This document shows, one piece after another, positions 45,250 to 57,874 of a stretch of 64,000 bases of DNA. The position numbers and the translations under genes were made by a program. The DNA is from Blastomonas sp. (GTDB lineage: Bacteria; Pseudomonadota; Alphaproteobacteria; Sphingomonadales; Sphingomonadaceae). The notes beneath the pieces were generated by a model. It did not search any database, had not been told where the DNA came from, and saw only the letters and a program-made list of their open reading frames with translations. The stretch covers positions 1 to 64,000 of the forward strand of contig NZ_JAUCZC010000005.1 of assembly GCF_030373265.1 (NCBI RefSeq). Reading direction: 5' to 3'. The stretch's first letter is position 1, and each line of letters begins with the position of its first letter.

Positions 45250-45312
45250 CCAAACGCCCCGTCGCCGCCTCCCCAAGATGAAATCAAAGCCTTTCAAGAG
45301 AGCACACTAACC

Positions 45313-48666
<3,354 letters not shown>

Positions 48667-48773
48667 GCCCCCCGACAAGTCGTTATCCTGCTGCGGCCCT
48701 GTGCAAGGTGCCGTGAGGGGACGTTTTTCCGGGCGATGGGACAAGCTCAGCCAAGAATGAAGGGATATGCCGA

Positions 48774-49250
48774 ATGGCAACCGTCGATAAGCTGCCGATG
48801 CTGGCAGAAGGATATGAAAAGCTCTCGCGCGAGCTGAAACTGCTCAAGGAAGAGCGCCCCCTGATCGTCGAGGCGATCGAGGAAGCGCGCGCGCATGGCG
48901 ATCTGTCCGAAAACGCCGAGTATCACGCCGCCAAGGAGCGCCAGGGCCAGGTTGAGGCGACCATCGCCGATCTGGAAGGCAAATTGAGCCGCGCGCAGAT
49001 CATCGATCCCACCACGCTTTCGGGCAACAAGGTCGTGTTCGGCGCGACGGTGACCTTGCTCGACGAAGACGACAAGCCGGTGAAGTACCAGATCGTCGGC
49101 GAGGCCGAAGCCGATGCACGCAAGGGCCGCATCAGCTATTCCAGCCCGCTGGGCCGCGCGCTGATCGGCCGCCTGCTTGACGACGAGGTCGAGGTAAGCG
49201 TGCCATCAGGCGACAAGTTCTACGTCGTGTCCAAGATCGAGTTCATTTAA
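48774..49250 (+). CDS. greA: Transcription elongation factor GreA
   Basis: GreA rescues backtracked RNA polymerase by stimulating transcript cleavage. The 158-residue protein has the N-terminal coiled coil with the acidic tip [20 protein letters not shown] and the C-terminal FKBP-like domain with [13 protein letters not shown]. Position downstream of carAB is conserved in many alphaproteobacteria. The ATG at 48774 has a weak AAGGGAT site upstream. The rhomboid gene starts three bases past its stop. Confidence 0.97.
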   Translation: MATVDKLPMLAEGYEKLSRELKLLKEERPLIVEAIEEARAHGDLSENAEYHAAKERQGQVEATIADLEGKLSRAQIIDPTTLSGNKVVFGATVTLLDEDDKPVKYQIVGEAEADARKGRISYSSPLGRALIGRLLDDEVEVSVPSGDKFYVVSKIEFI

Positions 49251-49253
49251 CAG

Positions 49254-49931
49254 ATGCCCAATCTGCCGCGCGGTGCGGCGACCAACACGCTGGTGATCGC
49301 CAACGTGCTGGTATGGCTGGCAGGCCTTTTGACCGGCTGGACCGAATGGTTCCAGGTCGAGGGCGGCTTTCGGGCTGCCAGGATGTCGGATTCGCTGAAT
49401 GGCCACGCCAGCGCGTTGCCGGTCGATTACCCCTGGGCGATCCCGGTATGGCTGACGCCGATCACATCGGCATTCCTGCACGCAGGATTGTTTCATCTGG
49501 CGATGAACATGCTCGTCCTGGTGATGGTGGGGCGCATGATCGAGGCGGCGCTGGGCACCGAACGGTTTGTGGTGCTCTATACCGCGGGCATCATCGCGGC
49601 AGCCGCGATGCATTATGCCGTCGACCCGCTCTCGACCACGCCGGTTGTCGGCGCGAGCGGCGCAATCTCCGCTTTGCTGGCAGCCTATTTTCTGTTGTTT
49701 TCGCGCCGCAAGCCGCAGGCGATTGGACCGGTGCCTGGGCTTGTCGTGCACATCGCCTGGCTGGCCGCCGCGTGGACGGGGATCAACCTGCTCAGCCAGT
49801 TCGCCTTTGCCGGTTCGGCCCTTGGCATTGCCATCTGGGCGCATATCGGCGGCTTTATCGCGGGGTTGGTGCTCGCCGTGCCGCTCGCCCGCAACCCAGC
49901 GGTGCGCAGGCCGCGACACGATGTTACCTAA
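49254..49931 (+). CDS. Rhomboid family intramembrane serine protease
   Basis: The 225-residue protein has six hydrophobic helices and the rhomboid motifs: FHLAMNML, the catalytic GASGAISAL (Ser of GxSG) and the late AHIGGFIAG whose histidine completes the catalytic dyad. Rhomboids cleave transmembrane substrates in the lipid bilayer. The substrate is unknown. It is coupled to greA by a three-base gap and converges with the DUF4170 gene. Confidence 0.92.
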   Translation: MPNLPRGAATNTLVIANVLVWLAGLLTGWTEWFQVEGGFRAARMSDSLNGHASALPVDYPWAIPVWLTPITSAFLHAGLFHLAMNMLVLVMVGRMIEAALGTERFVVLYTAGIIAAAAMHYAVDPLSTTPVVGASGAISALLAAYFLLFSRRKPQAIGPVPGLVVHIAWLAAAWTGINLLSQFAFAGSALGIAIWAHIGGFIAGLVLAVPLARNPAVRRPRHDVT

Positions 49932-49946
49932 CGATTGCCGGAAACC

Positions 49947-50171
49947 TCAGCCCTGACCGGGCTGTTCGGGATCGAGCAGGCGATGCAGGTGAACGATCAC
50001 ATACTTCATTTCGGCATCGTCGACCGTGCGCTGGGCATTGCTGCGCCACGCTTCCTCGGCGCTGGCATAATCGGGATACACCCCGACAAGGTCCATGCTG
50101 TCGAGTTCACAAAAGTCGAGAGTCTGCGGGTTGCTGACGCGCCCGCCCATGACGAGATGAAGTTTGCTCAT
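49947..50171 (-). CDS. DUF4170 domain protein
   Basis: The 74-residue protein (MSKLHLVMGGRV...) matches DUF4170, a small alphaproteobacterial family. Conserved parts are DLVGVYPDYASAEEAWR and MKYVIVHLHRLLDPE. The function is unknown. The start at 50171 is the ATG in front of the recognisable domain; longer frames upstream are shadow. The 142 bases up to the next gene hold nothing I can assign. Confidence 0.88.
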   Translation of the reverse strand: MSKLHLVMGGRVSNPQTLDFCELDSMDLVGVYPDYASAEEAWRSNAQRTVDDAEMKYVIVHLHRLLDPEQPGQG

Positions 50172-50313
50172 TGTAGTGTTGCGTCCCATGACCGATGAAC
50201 AGAATGCCGGTTGGCATCTTCCCCTCACCGGGACCTAGCCGGTCACCGTGTGATTGCGGTGCGCCTTAGTCGCATTTAGAACGATTTTCCACCCCTGACG
50301 CGCAGCGGCGACC

Positions 50314-50667
50314 TCAGCTTTTCAACCGGTCCTTGATCGCACTCGTGGCTGTGTCGATCGACGCTCTCGCTTTGACGGCAAGAGGACCTGCCACTTCGGC
50401 GACCGGTTTGCGAAACACCACAAGGCCACCCAGCAAGCCTGCGATCGCCAGCTTGCCACGATGGGCCCATGCCAGAGATCCAACCTTGTCAGCAGCGCCG
50501 CCGACCGCCTCCGCGGCATTGTTAATGGCTTCGTCCCGCACGTTTGCCGGGGTGAACCTTTCTTTGGCGCGGGCGAGGGCCTTTTGCCATTGGGTGTGCG
50601 CCGCTGTGCGGCGTACCGTCACCTCGGCCAGGCTGGGTTCGTCGGACGGATGCTGCAAGTCACTCAT
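50314..50667 (-). CDS. Small membrane-associated protein (DUF3618-like)
   Basis: The 117-residue protein has basic amphipathic helices in the first 60 residues and one hydrophobic segment (KLAIAGLLGGLVVF) near the C-terminus. This pattern matches DUF3618-like proteins that accompany YqjD/YqjE genes. The ATG (50665-50667) overlaps the stop of the upstream YqjE-like gene by ATGA. Function is unknown; membrane stress or ribosome-associated roles are known for E. coli YqjD-type proteins. Confidence 0.75.
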   Translation of the reverse strand: MSDLQHPSDEPSLAEVTVRRTAAHTQWQKALARAKERFTPANVRDEAINNAAEAVGGAADKVGSLAWAHRGKLAIAGLLGGLVVFRKPVAEVAGPLAVKARASIDTATSAIKDRLKS

Positions 50668-51143
50668 GCGGTGGCTCCACTGGTTGCTGTGGTCGCATCA
50701 GGGGTGGGCTCGGTCGCAAACAGTGCGCTGACCTTGCCGACCCGCCCGGCCGCAAGCCAGAAGCACAGGGCTGCCAGCACAAGCGTGCCCGCCACCGTGG
50801 CCCCCATTGCGCCCCAGGCGCCCAGCGCCGGTATCAGCGCGATCATCGTGCCGACCACCAGGGCGATCAGCGCGCAGCTGACCAATACCAGACCGACAAT
50901 GGCCAGTACCGCCATGGTTCGAATCTGACGTCCGGCTGCAGCCATGCGGGCTTTTTGAAAGCCGATCTCGGCATCGACGAGCTCGCGTCCGTCGGCGTAA
51001 AGACCGCGCAATTGTGCGATCATGCCAAGCTTGGTGGTGTCCTGCGTGGCAGCGGTTTCGGTGTCCCTGCCTGCTTCTCCATCCGGGGGGATGGCGGGAG
51101 CAGGCGCAGTGGAGGCGGTTACAGGATCAGCTGTGGTTTTCAT
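50664..51143 (-). CDS. YqjE-like phage holin superfamily membrane protein
   Basis: The 159-residue protein has a disordered Pro/Thr-rich N-terminus, an amphipathic helix (LRGLYADGRELVDAEIGFQKARM) and two transmembrane helices, the pattern of YqjE/holin-superfamily III proteins. Despite the name, no lysis role is implied. The ATG at 51143 is preferred over a TTG one codon earlier. It is the middle gene of a three-gene unit with the YqjD-like and DUF3618-like genes. Confidence 0.78.
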   Translation of the reverse strand: MKTTADPVTASTAPAPAIPPDGEAGRDTETAATQDTTKLGMIAQLRGLYADGRELVDAEIGFQKARMAAAGRQIRTMAVLAIVGLVLVSCALIALVVGTMIALIPALGAWGAMGATVAGTLVLAALCFWLAAGRVGKVSALFATEPTPDATTATSGATA

Positions 51144-51174
51144 CAATCTGGTTCAGCCAGCGATCTCTCGCCGG

Positions 51175-51813
51175 TCAGCGCTTCTTGCTGCCGAACACCG
51201 ATCCGAAAATCTTTGCCAGCATCAGGCTCAAGACAGCGGCTATGCCCACGGCAGCGGCCGGCTTGGTGCGAACGAACTCGCGCGTATCTTCGGCGATCTC
51301 ATCGACAGGCTTGGCGCGAAGGCGATCGGCGGCGTCGCTGACGGACTGCGCTGCAGTGCGCGCATAATCGCCATATTTGGGTCCGACATTGTCGTCGATT
51401 GCGCCTGCGCTGTCGCTGATGATCCGCGCCAGGCCATGAACGGCGTCGCTTGCCATATCCTTGACTTCGGTAGCCACTTCACGGGCCTTGTCGGTGACAT
51501 TTTCAGGGATCATGGCATTTACCTTGGCAGCCGCAGCGCCAAGAGCGCCGGTGTCGGAAGTGGGCGAGGCGGTCACAGCGAGCGCGGTGCCCGTTGCTGC
51601 GACGGGCGCGGAAGCGGCAGATGCTTCGGGCGCAGGCACCGCAGCGCCAGCATTAAAGGGCTGACTGTCGCCCGGCTGGGGGCTGGATGGGGTGCGCTTG
51701 GGCCTTGCCGCCTTGGGCGCGCCATCTGACGAAGCCGCTGCTGCCTTTTTGGCGCGGGGCTTCTTGGGCGTGGCCTCGACCGGGGTAGCGGCCTTCATTT
51801 CGTCTTCGGACAT
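51175..51813 (-). CDS. YqjD/ElaB-like membrane-anchored protein with Ala/Lys/Pro-rich N-terminus
   Basis: The 212-residue protein has a long low-complexity N-terminal part rich in Ala, Lys and Pro (about 1-90, histone H1-like). A helical region with DKAREVATEVKDMASDAVHGL and a C-terminal hydrophobic anchor (AAAVGIAAVLSLMLAKIFG) follow. The C-terminal two thirds match the DUF883/YqjD/ElaB group, which in E. coli tethers inactive ribosomes to the membrane. It is the first gene of a three-gene unit and is divergent from eno. Confidence 0.78.
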   Translation of the reverse strand: MSEDEMKAATPVEATPKKPRAKKAAAASSDGAPKAARPKRTPSSPQPGDSQPFNAGAAVPAPEASAASAPVAATGTALAVTASPTSDTGALGAAAAKVNAMIPENVTDKAREVATEVKDMASDAVHGLARIISDSAGAIDDNVGPKYGDYARTAAQSVSDAADRLRAKPVDEIAEDTREFVRTKPAAAVGIAAVLSLMLAKIFGSVFGSKKR

Positions 51814-51980
51814 AGATTCCTCCTCAAGCTTTGCAGCAGACGCATGAGGCGCTGCAGCGGTTCCGCCTGCCCATGCACTATTCTGGCCTGTCCGTGCACA
51901 TTTTCAAGCGATTTCGGTCGCCTGACTGGACCGCCCGCACCGGCCTCCGGATGGTTGCCAACCGGCCGTTCACCCCCTAG

Positions 51981-53303
<1,323 letters not shown>

Positions 53304-53326
53304 TCTTGGCCTCTACTGATCGCAAT

Positions 53327-53369
53327 ATTGATTCGGGGGGGCAGTTTCAGCTTGTCAGCCCGAATCAAT
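53327..53369 (+). other. Alternative hairpins between eno and ftsB
   Basis: An 11-bp inverted repeat (ATTGATTCGGG at 53327-53337 and CCCGAATCAAT at 53359-53369) overlaps a smaller hairpin, GAATCA-ATTG-TGATTC (53362-53377). The two cannot form together, an attenuator-like arrangement. It could also be a simple terminator after eno, but no T tract follows. Confidence 0.4.
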
Positions 53370-53386
53370 TGTGATTCATAGAGTTA

Positions 53387-53698
53387 ATGCCGCAACGTAA
53401 ACCTGTCATTAAACCAGCAAAGCAAGCGATCGCGCCGGGCATCTCGCTCGTCGCGCTGCTGGCTATTGGTGCCTATGCTTTGCTGGGACCGACGGGCGTC
53501 CTGGCCTGGGGTGATTATCGCCAGCGGCTGGAGGTCCAGAAGGTCGAGCTTGCCAAGTTGCAGGATCAACGCGATGCGCTGCGCAACCGCGTCCGGCTGC
53601 TCGATCCGCGCGCGGTCGATCCCGATCTGGTCAGCGAGCTTGTGCGGCGCGATCTCAATGTCGCGCATCCTGACGAAATCATCGTTCCGCTGAAATAG
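53387..53698 (+). CDS. ftsB: FtsB/DivIC-like septum formation initiator
   Basis: The 103-residue protein has a short cytoplasmic N-terminus, one transmembrane helix (about 18-40) and a periplasmic coiled coil (YRQRLEVQKVELAKLQDQRDAL). This is the topology of FtsB, which links FtsQ and FtsL in the divisome. The conserved RNRVRLL and DLVSELVRRDL end region follows. Its position between eno and pdhA is typical for alphaproteobacteria. Confidence 0.9.
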   Translation: MPQRKPVIKPAKQAIAPGISLVALLAIGAYALLGPTGVLAWGDYRQRLEVQKVELAKLQDQRDALRNRVRLLDPRAVDPDLVSELVRRDLNVAHPDEIIVPLK

Positions 53699-53846
53699 GC
53701 AGATCGCTTTCCCGCACAATTGCTGCGGGATTATTGTGCAAAAACCGGCTTGGCCGTTGCGTAAACCGCGCGCTTGCTTCTATACCCGCTGCGGTCGTTC
53801 CTCCCCGCCTCACGGCACCGATCCTTATCGTGAAAGGTTCCTCGTC

Positions 53847-54959
53847 TTGGTCAAGACACCCGCGGCAAAGCCCGCACGCAAACCCTCCGCAAAGCCTGAA
53901 AAGGCCCCGGCACCTGCTGCCGGCGCGAAGCCCGCCATTCTGCCGGAAGAGGGGAGCAACCATCCCCGTCCGCGCGATCCGAAACGCCATGAGGCCACTG
54001 CCGATGAGCTGATGCATTTCTACAAGGAAATGCTGCTGATCCGCCGCTTCGAGGAGCGCGCTGGCCAATTGTACGGCCTCGGTCTGATCGGCGGCTTCTG
54101 CCATCTGTATATCGGCCAGGAAGCCGTCGCGGTGGGGCTGCAATCGGCGCTCACGGTGGGCAAGGACAGCGTCATCACCGGTTATCGCGACCATGGCCAC
54201 ATGCTGGCCTATGGCATCGATCCCAAGGTGATCATGGCCGAACTGACCGGACGCGGCGCGGGCATCTCGCGCGGCAAGGGCGGATCGATGCACATGTTCT
54301 CGACCGAGCACAAATTCTATGGCGGCCACGGCATCGTCGGCGCGCAGGTGCCGCTCGGCGCGGGCCTGGCGTTCGGGCACAAATACAACGAGGACGGCGG
54401 CGTGTGCCTTGCCTATTTCGGCGACGGCGCGGCCAACCAGGGCCAGGTCTACGAAAGCTTCAACATGGCGGCTTTGTGGAAGCTGCCGATCATCTTCGTG
54501 ATCGAGAACAACGGCTATGCCATGGGCACCAAGGTGTCGCGCAGCAGCGCCGAGACCGAATTCTACCGGCGCGGCGATTCCTTCCGCATCCCCGGCATGC
54601 AGGTCAACGGCATGGATGTGCTCGAGGTCCGCGGCGCCGCCGAAGCGGCGCTCGAATATGTCCGCGGCGGCAATGGCCCGCTGCTGATGGAGCTCAAGAC
54701 CTATCGCTATCGCGGCCACTCGATGTCCGACCCGGCCAAGTATCGCAGCCGCGAGGAAGTCCAGAACATGAAGGACAATTCCGACCCGATCGAGGCGGCG
54801 AAGGCCGAACTGCTCAAAATGGGCGTGGCCGAAGATGCGCTCAAGACGATCGACAAGGACATCCGCAAGCTGGTGAGCGAGGCGGCAGACTTTGCCGAAA
54901 CCTCGCCCGAACCGGACCCGTCCGATCTGTATACCGATGTGCTGGTGGAGCAATATTGA
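53847..54959 (+). CDS. pdhA: Pyruvate dehydrogenase E1 component subunit alpha
   Basis: PdhA carries the thiamine diphosphate site of the pyruvate dehydrogenase complex that makes acetyl-CoA. The 370-residue product has a Lys/Pro/Ala-rich N-terminal extension, then [14 protein letters not shown] and the ThDP motif [21 protein letters not shown] followed by NNGYAMGT. The TTG at 53847 is chosen because AAAGG lies nine bases upstream; the longer frame from 53736 looks non-coding. Its stop overlaps the pdhB ATG by one base. Confidence 0.93.
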   Translation: MVKTPAAKPARKPSAKPEKAPAPAAGAKPAILPEEGSNHPRPRDPKRHEATADELMHFYKEMLLIRRFEERAGQLYGLGLIGGFCHLYIGQEAVAVGLQSALTVGKDSVITGYRDHGHMLAYGIDPKVIMAELTGRGAGISRGKGGSMHMFSTEHKFYGGHGIVGAQVPLGAGLAFGHKYNEDGGVCLAYFGDGAANQGQVYESFNMAALWKLPIIFVIENNGYAMGTKVSRSSAETEFYRRGDSFRIPGMQVNGMDVLEVRGAAEAALEYVRGGNGPLLMELKTYRYRGHSMSDPAKYRSREEVQNMKDNSDPIEAAKAELLKMGVAEDALKTIDKDIRKLVSEAADFAETSPEPDPSDLYTDVLVEQY

Positions 54960-56368
54960 TGGCCATCGAATTGAAAATGCCTGCGCTTTCCCCGACCATG
55001 GAGGAAGGCACCCTCGCCAAATGGCTGGTCAAGGAAGGCGACACCGTCGCATCGGGTGACATCCTCGCCGAAATCGAGACCGACAAGGCGACGATGGAGT
55101 TCGAGGCAGTCGACGAAGGCACGATCACCAAGATCCTGATCGCCGAAGGCACCGACAACGTGAAGGTCGGCGCGGTGATAGCGATGATCGCCGCCGAAGG
55201 CGAGGACGCATCGACGCCTGAGTCTGCACCCGCGCCTGCTGCGAAGTCCGAGCCGGAAGCCGAGCCTGAAGCCGATAAGGCAGACTCCGCCAAGTCCGAA
55301 GCACCGAGCGAGAACGCCAAGATCGTTCCCGAGACGCCCAAGCGCGCGCCGGTCAGCGATCCTGCAGTCCCCGAAGGCACGAAAATGGTCTCGACCACGG
55401 TCCGCGAAGCGCTGCGCGATGCGATGGCCGAGGAAATGCGCCGCGACGAGCGCGTGTTCGTGATGGGCGAGGAAGTCGCCGAGTATCAGGGCGCCTACAA
55501 GGTGACGCAAGGCCTGCTCGAGGAATTCGGGCCGCGCCGCGTGATCGACACGCCGATCACCGAATACGGCTTTGCCGGCATCGGTGCGGGCGCGGCGATG
55601 GGCGGCCTGCGTCCGGTCATCGAGTTCATGACCTTCAACTTTGCCATGCAGGCGATCGACCACATCATCAATTCTGCGGCCAAGACCAATTATATGTCGG
55701 GTGGCCAGATGCGCTGCCCGGTGGTGTTCCGCGGACCCAATGGTGCGGCCAGCCGCGTCGGCGCGCAGCACAGCCAGAACTTCGGTCCGTGGTATGCCAG
55801 CGTTCCCGGGCTGATCGTGATCGCGCCGTATGACGCGGCGGATGCCAAGGGTCTGCTCAAGGCCGCGATCCGCACCGAGGATCCCGTGGTGTTCCTGGAA
55901 AACGAGCTGGTCTATGGCCGCAGCTACGACGTTCCCGATCTGGATGACCATGTCCTGCCGATCGGCAAGGCGCGGATCATGCGTGCGGGCTCAGACGTCA
56001 CCATCGTCAGCTACTCGATCGGCGTTGCCGTCGCGCTCGACGCGGCGGAAAAGCTCGCAGGCGAAGGCATCGAAGCCGAGGTCATCGACTTGCGCACCCT
56101 GCGCCCGCTCGACACGGCAACGGTTCTCGAAAGCCTCAAGAAGACCAACCGCATGGTGGTGGTCGAAGAAGGCTGGCCGGTGTGCTCGATCTCGAGCGAA
56201 ATCATCGCGGTGGCGATGGAGCAGGGCTTCGACGATCTCGATGCACCGGTGCTCCGCGTAACCAACGAGGACGTGCCGCTGCCATATGCGGCCAATCTCG
56301 AGAAGCTGGCGCTGGTCGACAGCGCCCGCGTGATCAAGGCGGTCACGAAGGTCTGCTACAAGGGATGA
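54959..56368 (+). CDS. pdhB: Pyruvate dehydrogenase E1 component subunit beta with N-terminal lipoyl domain
   Basis: The 469-residue protein is a hybrid: an N-terminal lipoyl domain (about 1-80, lipoylated lysine in [10 protein letters not shown]), an Ala/Glu/Pro-rich linker (about 83-140) and the E1-beta transketolase-like domain with [20 protein letters not shown] and QHSQNFGPW. Fused lipoyl-E1-beta subunits are known in alphaproteobacteria and allow extra acyl transfer within the complex. The ATG at 54959 overlaps the pdhA stop. The E2 gene is not in the window. Confidence 0.95.
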   Translation: MAIELKMPALSPTMEEGTLAKWLVKEGDTVASGDILAEIETDKATMEFEAVDEGTITKILIAEGTDNVKVGAVIAMIAAEGEDASTPESAPAPAAKSEPEAEPEADKADSAKSEAPSENAKIVPETPKRAPVSDPAVPEGTKMVSTTVREALRDAMAEEMRRDERVFVMGEEVAEYQGAYKVTQGLLEEFGPRRVIDTPITEYGFAGIGAGAAMGGLRPVIEFMTFNFAMQAIDHIINSAAKTNYMSGGQMRCPVVFRGPNGAASRVGAQHSQNFGPWYASVPGLIVIAPYDAADAKGLLKAAIRTEDPVVFLENELVYGRSYDVPDLDDHVLPIGKARIMRAGSDVTIVSYSIGVAVALDAAEKLAGEGIEAEVIDLRTLRPLDTATVLESLKKTNRMVVVEEGWPVCSISSEIIAVAMEQGFDDLDAPVLRVTNEDVPLPYAANLEKLALVDSARVIKAVTKVCYKG

Positions 56369-56376
56369 GGTGCGAT

Positions 56377-56398
56377 GGCCGGGTCGCGCGACCCGGCC
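56377..56398. terminator. Bidirectional hairpin after pdhB
   Basis: GGCCGGGTCG-CG-CGACCCGGCC is a perfect palindrome between the convergent ends of pdhB and the first TadE-like gene. It could stop transcription in both directions. It has no T tract on either side. Confidence 0.6.
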
Positions 56399-56402
56399 CT
56401 CG

Positions 56403-57281
56403 TCACAGCTTGACGCAGATCAAGCCGGCCACGCACAGCCCCTTGCCGGGATTGTTCGGGTTGTTGCCACCGCTATACCCCGGATGCGCGGTGGGGTTTG
56501 CCGCAGCCGACTGAGACTCGTTGTTGGCGGCCGTGATGGCGGCATCCGATGTCTGAGGCAAAATCGCGTCGTATTTGTCGCAGGTGGACTTTCGACCCGA
56601 CGAAACGTTGTCGCTGGGCGGTTTGCCGATTTCCCGGCTGTCGCGCACGGTGTAGGCCGCTTCCTGATACAGGTCGCGGTCTTCCATGAACATGCTGCCG
56701 AACAGCGGGTGATAGGTGTAGTGCAGCTCGACGAACATCACCGCTGTGCCCGAGGTGGCCCTGATCGTTTCGCCCGATGACCCCATGCCCTGAAAGCCGG
56801 TACCCGATGCGCCGGTGCCTTGCGTGCCGTAGTTCGAGTCCTCGAACTCCATGCCCTTGCAGCGTTGCCACATGATGGTCTGACCGCCCTGGGCGTTGAG
56901 TTCAAGGCTGGAGAGAATGGTGCGGCCATCCTTGTACAGACCCGCTGACCCCGCTTCCAGCGCGGCGGCCTGGAACACGTCGTTGATCTGCTGTTCGCTG
57001 ATGACCTTGGCACCCAGGGTGGCATTCAGCGTGCCGATGCGCGAGGCATTGTCAGCCATGTTGAGCGCGATCTGGCTCATTTTCATCTGGGTGATGGCCA
57101 GGTGCGAAACTTCGACACCATAGAACCCCAATCCCATGAAAATGGGCAAGGTAAACGCAAACTCGATCAGCGCGAGGCCGGAGCGGTCGCGCCTGAGCCT
57201 GCGGACGAGGCGCCTGCTGCGCGCGACAATGCCCGGCTGTGCGGGGCTGGCCTTGTCGGATAGAGACTGAAAACCGGTCAT
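56403..57281 (-). CDS. TadE-like pseudopilin family protein
   Basis: The 292-residue protein has a cytoplasmic basic stretch then the TadE-type membrane segment SGLALIEFAFTLPIFMGLGFYGVEVS near residues 34-60, followed by a long periplasmic part with cysteines near the end (KSTCDKYD, GLCVAGLIC). TadE-family proteins are minor pilins processed by TadV in Tad pilus systems. It overlaps the previous gene's stop by ATGA (57278-57281). No tad ATPase or secretin is in the window. Confidence 0.82.
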   Translation of the reverse strand: MTGFQSLSDKASPAQPGIVARSRRLVRRLRRDRSGLALIEFAFTLPIFMGLGFYGVEVSHLAITQMKMSQIALNMADNASRIGTLNATLGAKVISEQQINDVFQAAALEAGSAGLYKDGRTILSSLELNAQGGQTIMWQRCKGMEFEDSNYGTQGTGASGTGFQGMGSSGETIRATSGTAVMFVELHYTYHPLFGSMFMEDRDLYQEAAYTVRDSREIGKPPSDNVSSGRKSTCDKYDAILPQTSDAAITAANNESQSAAANPTAHPGYSGGNNPNNPGKGLCVAGLICVKL

Positions 57282-57874
57282 GTGCAGATCACTTCCTTGG
57301 TCTCGGACCCCTGGTCGGCATAAGGCTGGTTGCGCAGCACAGTCGCTGAGGTGATCGACGCCGTGCTGCTCATCCCGATCATGTTGTAGAGCGGGAACTT
57401 GCGCTGATAGGTCATGGTGACGGTGTAAAGCACGACGTCGCGCGCATTCCCGACGCCTTCCTTGCCCAGATCGGCATCCCAGGTGCCGTTGGCGTTCTCA
57501 TCGGTGAAGCATTCGCCGGCATCGCGCTGACCGTTGCTGTTCTTGTCTTCAAAATCTTCCGGCAGCCCGACTTTGGCGAAATCGCGGTAGTTCCTGCGAC
57601 GCGGCAATATCACAGCGCCATTGGCCAGGGGGCCGAGGTTTTCCGTTACCTTGGCATCGAGGGTGCCGATAGAATCGGCGCCGGTTTCCAGCGCCGAATC
57701 TCGGCCCGCCTTCTGAACCGCGCCATCGAGAATGGCGCGGGCATAGACGTTGTAGCCCATGTCGAACACGCCCAGCAGCAGCATGATGAACGTCGGCGCA
57801 ATCAGACCGAACTCGGTCGCGGTAACCCCGCGCCGGTCCTGTGCTGCGCGCCTGATAAAGCCCAGTTGCAGCAT
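57278..57874 (-). CDS. TadE-like pilus assembly protein
   Basis: The 198-residue protein begins MLQLGFIRRAAQDRRG and has the TadE membrane segment VTATEFGLIAPTFIMLLLGVFDMGY. The periplasmic part has DKNSNGQRDAGECF and DENANGTWDADLG, which look like acidic metal-binding loops. The ATG (57872-57874) shares one base with the stop of the upstream TadG-like gene. It is the second of three Tad-like genes. Confidence 0.85.
   Translation of the reverse strand: MLQLGFIRRAAQDRRGVTATEFGLIAPTFIMLLLGVFDMGYNVYARAILDGAVQKAGRDSALETGADSIGTLDAKVTENLGPLANGAVILPRRRNYRDFAKVGLPEDFEDKNSNGQRDAGECFTDENANGTWDADLGKEGVGNARDVVLYTVTMTYQRKFPLYNMIGMSSTASITSATVLRNQPYADQGSETKEVICT

Noticed and set aside
50664-51143. Phage lysis holin
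   Set aside because: Holin-superfamily III naming covers YqjE-like proteins. The neighbours are YqjD-like and DUF3618-like, a chromosomal trio with no endolysin.
53736-53846. N-terminal 37-codon extension of pdhA from an in-frame start
   Set aside because: The translation is irregular and Arg/Cys-rich, no ribosome site precedes it, and AAAGG fits the TTG at 53847.
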